Below are positions 60,517 to 64,000 of a stretch of DNA of 64,000 bases, in pieces. The translations under genes and the position numbers were made by a program. Under the pieces are notes generated by a model. The model worked only from the letters and a program-made list of their open reading frames with translations. It ran no database searches and was not told the origin of the DNA. Location: the NCBI GenBank assembly GCA_044358835.1, contig JBIKNF010000007.1, positions 27,172 through 91,171 on the forward strand, read 5' to 3'. Position 1 is the first letter of the stretch. Each line of letters starts with the position of its first letter. Source of the DNA: JAJTHC01 sp044358835 (lineage in GTDB: Bacteria; Cyanobacteriota; Vampirovibrionia; Vampirovibrionales; JAJTHC01).

Positions 60517-60665
60517 TATAGAAAGCTCTGCGAAAGTCCCATTCGGCGAATCTTCTGTGTCAAAATAAGCCGTTTTTTCGTTATGTAGTAGGTCTACACG
60601 CCTCAAAAGCCGTTTATTTTTCCTTGAATCTTCATCCGACTTGAACTTTTGCAGAGCCTTCTATA
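60517..60665. mobile_element. 141-bp MITE, second complete copy
   Basis: A 141-bp body (60521-60661) with TATA on both sides. It is the reverse complement of the MITE at 35743 with about four differences, all but one in the ends. The ends read GAAAGCTCTGCGAAAGT and ACTTTTGCAGAGCCTTC. It contains no ORF and lies upstream of rplU. Such close identity means recent movement. Confidence 0.93.
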
Positions 60666-60817
60666 GTGAAGTTTCAATCTTTACCCGAGTGAGTGATGCC
60701 TTGTTGCTTGCCTATAGAAGGCCACTTTCCTTCGATTTTTGAAGCTTTATGCCTGAATCGTTTTTTTAAAAAAAGTGAAGCCTAATTCCTCACTTTACAA
60801 TCATAAGGATGCACCGC
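60666..60817 (+). promoter_or_regulatory. rplU leader region
   Basis: About 150 bases with a hairpin AAAGTGA/TCACTTT (60772-60796) shortly before the rplU ribosome site AAGGA. A second TATAGAAGGC (60711) recalls the MITE end. The hairpin could mediate ribosomal-protein autoregulation; this is only a suggestion. Confidence 0.35.
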
Positions 60818-61132
60818 ATGACACGTGCCATAGTTGAAATCAGCGGAAAACAATACCATGTTGAAGCGGGACGTTATTTAGATATTGACACTTACAAGGC
60901 CGATGTAGACACGGCACTGACGTTTGAAAACGTCAACGTGGTTTTGTCTGAAAAAGAATCTCACATTGGCGCCCCTTACGTCAAAGGAGCCAAAGTCACG
61001 GCGAAAGTCTTGGCCCATGGCAAACAAAAAAAGGTGATTGTTTACAAAATGCGCCCCAAAAAAGGAACGCGTACCAAACAAGGGCATCGTCAAGGGTATA
61101 CACGAATTTTGGTTGAATCTATTACCGTGTAA
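60818..61132 (+). CDS. rplU: 50S ribosomal protein L21
   Basis: Large-subunit protein that binds 23S rRNA. MTRAIVEISGKQYHVEAGRY and the C-terminal KMRPKKGTRTKQGHRQGYTR are family marks. I choose the ATG at 60818, nine bases after AAGGA; an ATG at 60809 overlaps the ribosome site. About 104 residues. It forms the usual rplU-rpmA pair. Firm. Confidence 0.96.
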   Translation: MTRAIVEISGKQYHVEAGRYLDIDTYKADVDTALTFENVNVVLSEKESHIGAPYVKGAKVTAKVLAHGKQKKVIVYKMRPKKGTRTKQGHRQGYTRILVESITV

Positions 61133-61181
61133 TGCTAGACTGTTTTTAATATCAAACACACAATTTAAGGAGTTTACACTC

Positions 61182-61448
61182 ATGATGGCATCAAAAAAAG
61201 GCGTAGGTTCTACTAAAAACGGACGTGACAGTATTGGCAAACGTTTAGGCGTTAAGCGTTATGGGGGTCAAACCGTTTTGGCTGGAGAAATTTTGGTTCG
61301 TCAACGTGGCACCAAATTCAAACCCGGTAATAATGTGGGACGTGGTGGGGATGACACCCTTTTTGCCCTTGAAGCAGGGGTGGTGGAGTTTAAATCCAAC
61401 CGCAAGGGATCGTTCGTCGGGATTGTACCCACGTTGCTTGAAGCCTAG
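61182..61448 (+). CDS. rpmA: 50S ribosomal protein L27
   Basis: Large-subunit protein reaching the peptidyl-transferase centre. The start is the ATG at 61182 with TAAGGAG nine bases upstream, giving MMASKKGVGSTKNGRDS; the next codon is also ATG. GVKRYGGQTVLAGEILVRQR and KPGNNVGRGGDDTLFAL are diagnostic. 88 residues, no N-terminal propeptide of the Firmicutes type. The longer upstream frame is not coding. Firm. Confidence 0.96.
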   Translation: MMASKKGVGSTKNGRDSIGKRLGVKRYGGQTVLAGEILVRQRGTKFKPGNNVGRGGDDTLFALEAGVVEFKSNRKGSFVGIVPTLLEA

Positions 61449-61561
61449 CAGACCGAAGTACCTTTAGGCTATGCCCCTCCTCGCTCGTCGACGGGGGGGC
61501 TTGGCGTTTGTTTGAACAAGAGACGATAGGGTTGACAGACCATAGAGTTTTTTAAAAAACC

Positions 61562-62581
61562 CTAATGCCCACGATCCACCATAAAGGCTTGTAGCTCGGC
61601 CAAAGCGTCTACCGCAAGCCCCCACTGCTTTAAGCGTTTCAAGGCCTGCAAGCCCGCTTCACCTAAGCGAAGGATTTCGGCTTGTGTGCCTTCAATCCCG
61701 AGTAAACTGACATAAGTGAGCTTGTTTTGATCCCTATCTTTACCCGTGGTTTTGCCCAAATCGTGAATACTGGCGCTCACGTCTAAGAGATCATCAGTGG
61801 CTTGAAATAGTTGACCAATACTGTCTGCCCACGTCGCTAAAGCGGCCTGCACTTGCAACGAAGCCCCCGCTAAAATCGCGGGCGCCACAATCGCATAACG
61901 CAACAAAGCCCCCGTTTTATTGGCGTGAATATAGCGCAATTGTTCCACACTTGCGGGAGATTCATGGCTCCACATATCGGCATATTGACCGTTAACAAGC
62001 CCACCAAAACTCCCCACATTCCCTAAGCGTTGGGTTACTTCTAGTAAGGCTTCTCGTTCTTCTAAGGTGTTTTGTGGACTATATTTCACCACACATTCAA
62101 AGGCAAAGCTGGCTAAGGCATCCCCCACTAAAACGGCCGTGGCTTGGTCAAAGGCTACGTGGGTCGTGGGTTTTCCTCGACGCAACGCATCATCATCCAT
62201 ACAAGGCAAGTCGTCAAACACCAAGCTTTGGGCGTGCATAAACTCACTACTGAGGCAAAGGCCTTGGATCGTTTGCAAATCGTGACGAGAAAGCGCCTGC
62301 CACACCAAGACGGACAAGATCGGGCGAATGCGCTTGCCCCCCAACAAGGTGGCATGACGCGCCGCTTGCCACAACCGTTTTAAAGACGCTTGCGCCTCTG
62401 GCAAATCCTTTAAGGCGTCTGCTTGCGGGTGCCAAGCCGTTTCTAACGCCTCTTCAAGCCACTGGTTGAGGTGTTGTTGAAGGCGACCGTAACGCCATTT
62501 GAGCCAAGTGGGGTGAGACAAAGGCGGAGCATCGCTAAGTGGGGCTTCTAATAAGTGAGCCATGTGAAGGGAATCTTGCAT
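61562..62581 (-). CDS. ispA: Polyprenyl diphosphate synthase (farnesyl/geranylgeranyl type)
   Basis: Condenses isopentenyl diphosphate with allylic diphosphates for quinone, carotenoid or lipid-carrier precursors. The first aspartate-rich motif is DDLPCMDDDALRRGKPT, the second is FQATDDLLD, and GGKRIRP is the diphosphate-binding segment. The four residues around the first motif suit a short-chain enzyme of the IspA/CrtE kind. 339 residues. The start at 62581 has GAGGAG inside the end of rsgA, which abuts it, so the two are cotranscribed. An ATG at 62563 is an alternative. Confidence 0.92.
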   Translation of the reverse strand: MQDSLHMAHLLEAPLSDAPPLSHPTWLKWRYGRLQQHLNQWLEEALETAWHPQADALKDLPEAQASLKRLWQAARHATLLGGKRIRPILSVLVWQALSRHDLQTIQGLCLSSEFMHAQSLVFDDLPCMDDDALRRGKPTTHVAFDQATAVLVGDALASFAFECVVKYSPQNTLEEREALLEVTQRLGNVGSFGGLVNGQYADMWSHESPASVEQLRYIHANKTGALLRYAIVAPAILAGASLQVQAALATWADSIGQLFQATDDLLDVSASIHDLGKTTGKDRDQNKLTYVSLLGIEGTQAEILRLGEAGLQALKRLKQWGLAVDALAELQAFMVDRGH

Positions 62582-63748
62582 TTAAAACTCCTCGTCGTTT
62601 AAGGGAGATTCATCATAATCGAGCCCTTCTTCAAGGCGTTGAAACTGTTGAATCTGCTGTTCCAGTTTCTTAAGGGATTGACGGTTTTCTTTTCGATTGG
62701 CTTGGCGCAATTCTGGGTTTAATTTCACCACATGAACGGCTTTGCCCCCTTTTTTTGACTTCACTTGTTTGGTGGCGTGTTCTGTTTTTTGGGATTGAGC
62801 CAAACGCAAATGCTCGCCTGCTTGCGCTTCTTTCACCAGTTCCACATAATGGGTATAGCGACTGTTTAAAATGGTTTTTCTGGCTACGGCGTCTTTCACT
62901 TGGCAGCCGGCTTCATCAACATGAAGGCAATCTTCATAGGCGCACGTTGTTTGTGGCGTCTTGCCCTGTTGAAATTCAGGAAACGCGACGTGGAGGGCGG
63001 TGGGTGCTTCGCCTGAAAAATCCAATTGACTAAACCCAGGAGCATCCGCAATAAGCAGGCCATCTAGTGTTTCAAGCAGTTCGGTGTGTCGTGTGGTGTG
63101 AGTGCCTCTTCCGCCTTTGGAAGATAATTCGTTGACCCTTAATTTCAAGTGTTCGTCAATGGCATTTAAGAGCGAAGACTTGCCTGCCCCACTCACGCCT
63201 GCTAGTACCCATCGCCCCCCGATGCCTTTTAAATAGGCCTTTAACTCATCAATACGAGTTGAATCATAGATACTAGTCACCAAGGTGGGGACGCCCACAT
63301 GGTGCGTGTAATAGTGTTGCCATTGAGCCAAGGTAAAGCCGTATTGAGGCTGAGTGGGTTGAAGATCTGCTTTGCTCAACACCAGTAAAGGGGTTAATCC
63401 GGCCAGTTGAACTTTGCATAAGAGCCTGTCCATTTGGCGAAGATCCAAGGAAGGTTCTTGCCATGGGCAGGCAATCAGCACATGGCTGATGTTGTGAATT
63501 TTGGGTTTAGTAAGCTGGGTACTAGGCGGTAAAATCCCTGTAATCCACCCCATATCAGAATCCGTTTCTTCAAGCGTGACAAAATCGCCCACCACCACGC
63601 TTAACCCCTGCTTTTTTAGGAGGGCTTTTCGCTTACATTGCACCATCATTCCATTGCGTTTACGAACGTTGTAAAAATCTGAAAAGTAAGTCACCACAAG
63701 CCCATCGGCTTCAGCGGGAAAGGCGGGATTGGGGTGTGTTAGATTCAT
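62582..63748 (-). CDS. rsgA: Ribosome small subunit-dependent GTPase RsgA
   Basis: Circularly permuted GTPase that checks late 30S maturation. Order of motifs is permuted as expected: G4 LSKAD, then G1 GVSGAGKSSLLNAI, then G3 DAPGFSQLDF. An N-terminal OB-fold and a zinc motif (CAYEDCLHVDEAGCQV) flank them. I choose the ATG at 63748 with AAAGGA upstream; a GTG at 63769 is less likely. About 388 residues, with a C-terminal basic tail (KQVKSKKGGKAVHVVKLN) and a coiled coil that are longer than usual. First gene of the rsgA-ispA unit. Firm. Confidence 0.95.
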   Translation of the reverse strand: MNLTHPNPAFPAEADGLVVTYFSDFYNVRKRNGMMVQCKRKALLKKQGLSVVVGDFVTLEETDSDMGWITGILPPSTQLTKPKIHNISHVLIACPWQEPSLDLRQMDRLLCKVQLAGLTPLLVLSKADLQPTQPQYGFTLAQWQHYYTHHVGVPTLVTSIYDSTRIDELKAYLKGIGGRWVLAGVSGAGKSSLLNAIDEHLKLRVNELSSKGGRGTHTTRHTELLETLDGLLIADAPGFSQLDFSGEAPTALHVAFPEFQQGKTPQTTCAYEDCLHVDEAGCQVKDAVARKTILNSRYTHYVELVKEAQAGEHLRLAQSQKTEHATKQVKSKKGGKAVHVVKLNPELRQANRKENRQSLKKLEQQIQQFQRLEEGLDYDESPLNDEEF

Positions 63749-63810
63749 GATGAGGGGGAATCCTTTCACGGGGGTTTCGCGTTCTAGCCTAGCACAAACA
63801 TACTATACAG

Positions 63811-63832
63811 TGTTTTATCTGTCGAACCCTAT
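63811..63832. repeat. Diverged solo end of the 150-bp element
   Basis: TGTTTTATCTGTCGAACCCT differs at few places from the inverted end at 56529-56549 and 6041-6063. It lies upstream of rsgA and 25 bases before another element. Confidence 0.55.
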
Positions 63833-63857
63833 GAATAAGATTTTCAAATTAGTTTTA

Positions 63858-64000
63858 ATACCATTTAAACGAATGAATAGCGTATAGGTGGATTCTAGGA
63901 GCCTAGACTCGCAGATGGGTGAAGTGTACATAAACGTACATAAGCACATCGAGAATCGTAGCGACAACGAAGACGCCAGACGCTATTTAATCGTTTAATT
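63858..64000 (+). repeat. 148-bp palindromic element, copy 3 (cut by window end)
   Basis: Starts ATACCATTTAAACGAATGAA and runs with the intact core to CGCTATTTAATCGTTTAATT at the last base; five more bases (GGTAT expected) would complete 148. It has the uninterrupted TATA site that is occupied by the MITE in copy 2, and so serves as the reference for that insertion. Confidence 0.9.

Noticed and set aside
61038..61181. Longer N-terminus for ribosomal protein L27
   Set aside because: It overlaps rplU in another frame; the ribosome site at 61166-61172 fits the ATG at 61182.
1..64000. tRNA or rRNA genes
   Set aside because: I looked for T-loop and anticodon-stem patterns in intergenic regions and found none; a covariance search would settle it.

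Overview
The window looks like chromosomal DNA from a flagellated, non-photosynthetic relative of Cyanobacteria, most likely the Vampirovibrionia (Melainabacteria) group. This is an inference from gene content and order, not a database match. The cues are truA-rplM-rpsI and rpmE-prfA blocks, which together form one cluster in cyanobacteria, an AgrE/ArgZ-like arginine dihydrolase with its LOR-type domain, and scattered flagellar and chemotaxis genes (fliG, fliH, flgL, a cheD relative). I see no tRNA, rRNA, CRISPR array, prophage or transposase gene.

Layout. At 1-6 kb lie a methionine gamma-lyase-family gene cut by the window edge, an RTX-like repeat protein, trpE and typA. At 6-12 kb lie truA-rplM-rpsI, an orphan HicB-type protein, prfB, dut and rsmG. 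At 12-16 kb a degenerate P-loop/TPR protein overlaps pyrE. At 16-27 kb is an accessory stretch with three ORFs of unusual codon use that share an upstream module, interleaved with coaX, a trehalose-synthase-like GH13 enzyme, smpB and rpsA. At 27-40 kb lie fliG-fliH, the two E1 genes of a branched-chain 2-oxoacid dehydrogenase, hemD, a TPR protein, a lipoprotein and flgL. At 40-48 kb lie the cheD relative, an HDOD protein, glyA, a WecA/MraY-type transferase, a membrane TPR protein, the LOR/arginine dihydrolase pair and sufE. At 48-64 kb lie hypothetical low-complexity proteins, a UDP-glucose dehydrogenase-family protein without its catalytic cysteine, pyrH, prfA, rpmE, bcp, rplU-rpmA, ispA and rsgA.

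The intergenic DNA is the most unusual part. It holds (i) 148-bp elements with inverted ends and a conserved core, one of which contains a younger 141-bp MITE flanked by a TATA duplication; (ii) a related 150-bp element with different ends; (iii) three composite arrays of 21-22 bp direct repeats, all just downstream of plus-strand genes; and (iv) a mosaic of about 60-100 bp blocks reshuffled among at least four loci. The ends of the 148-bp family supply the last codons and the stop codon (YQLND-stop) to two unrelated genes, coaX and hemD.

The best candidate for something undescribed is the pair of ORFs at 25993 and 26671. They share an upstream module of fixed geometry and a conserved N-terminus of about 30 residues, but have unrelated C-terminal parts. 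A third ORF at 17031 shares the upstream module only. This modular design suggests an accessory protein family with exchangeable bodies. Three conserved-looking enzymes also carry changed active sites (CheD, UDP-glucose dehydrogenase, P-loop/TPR protein).
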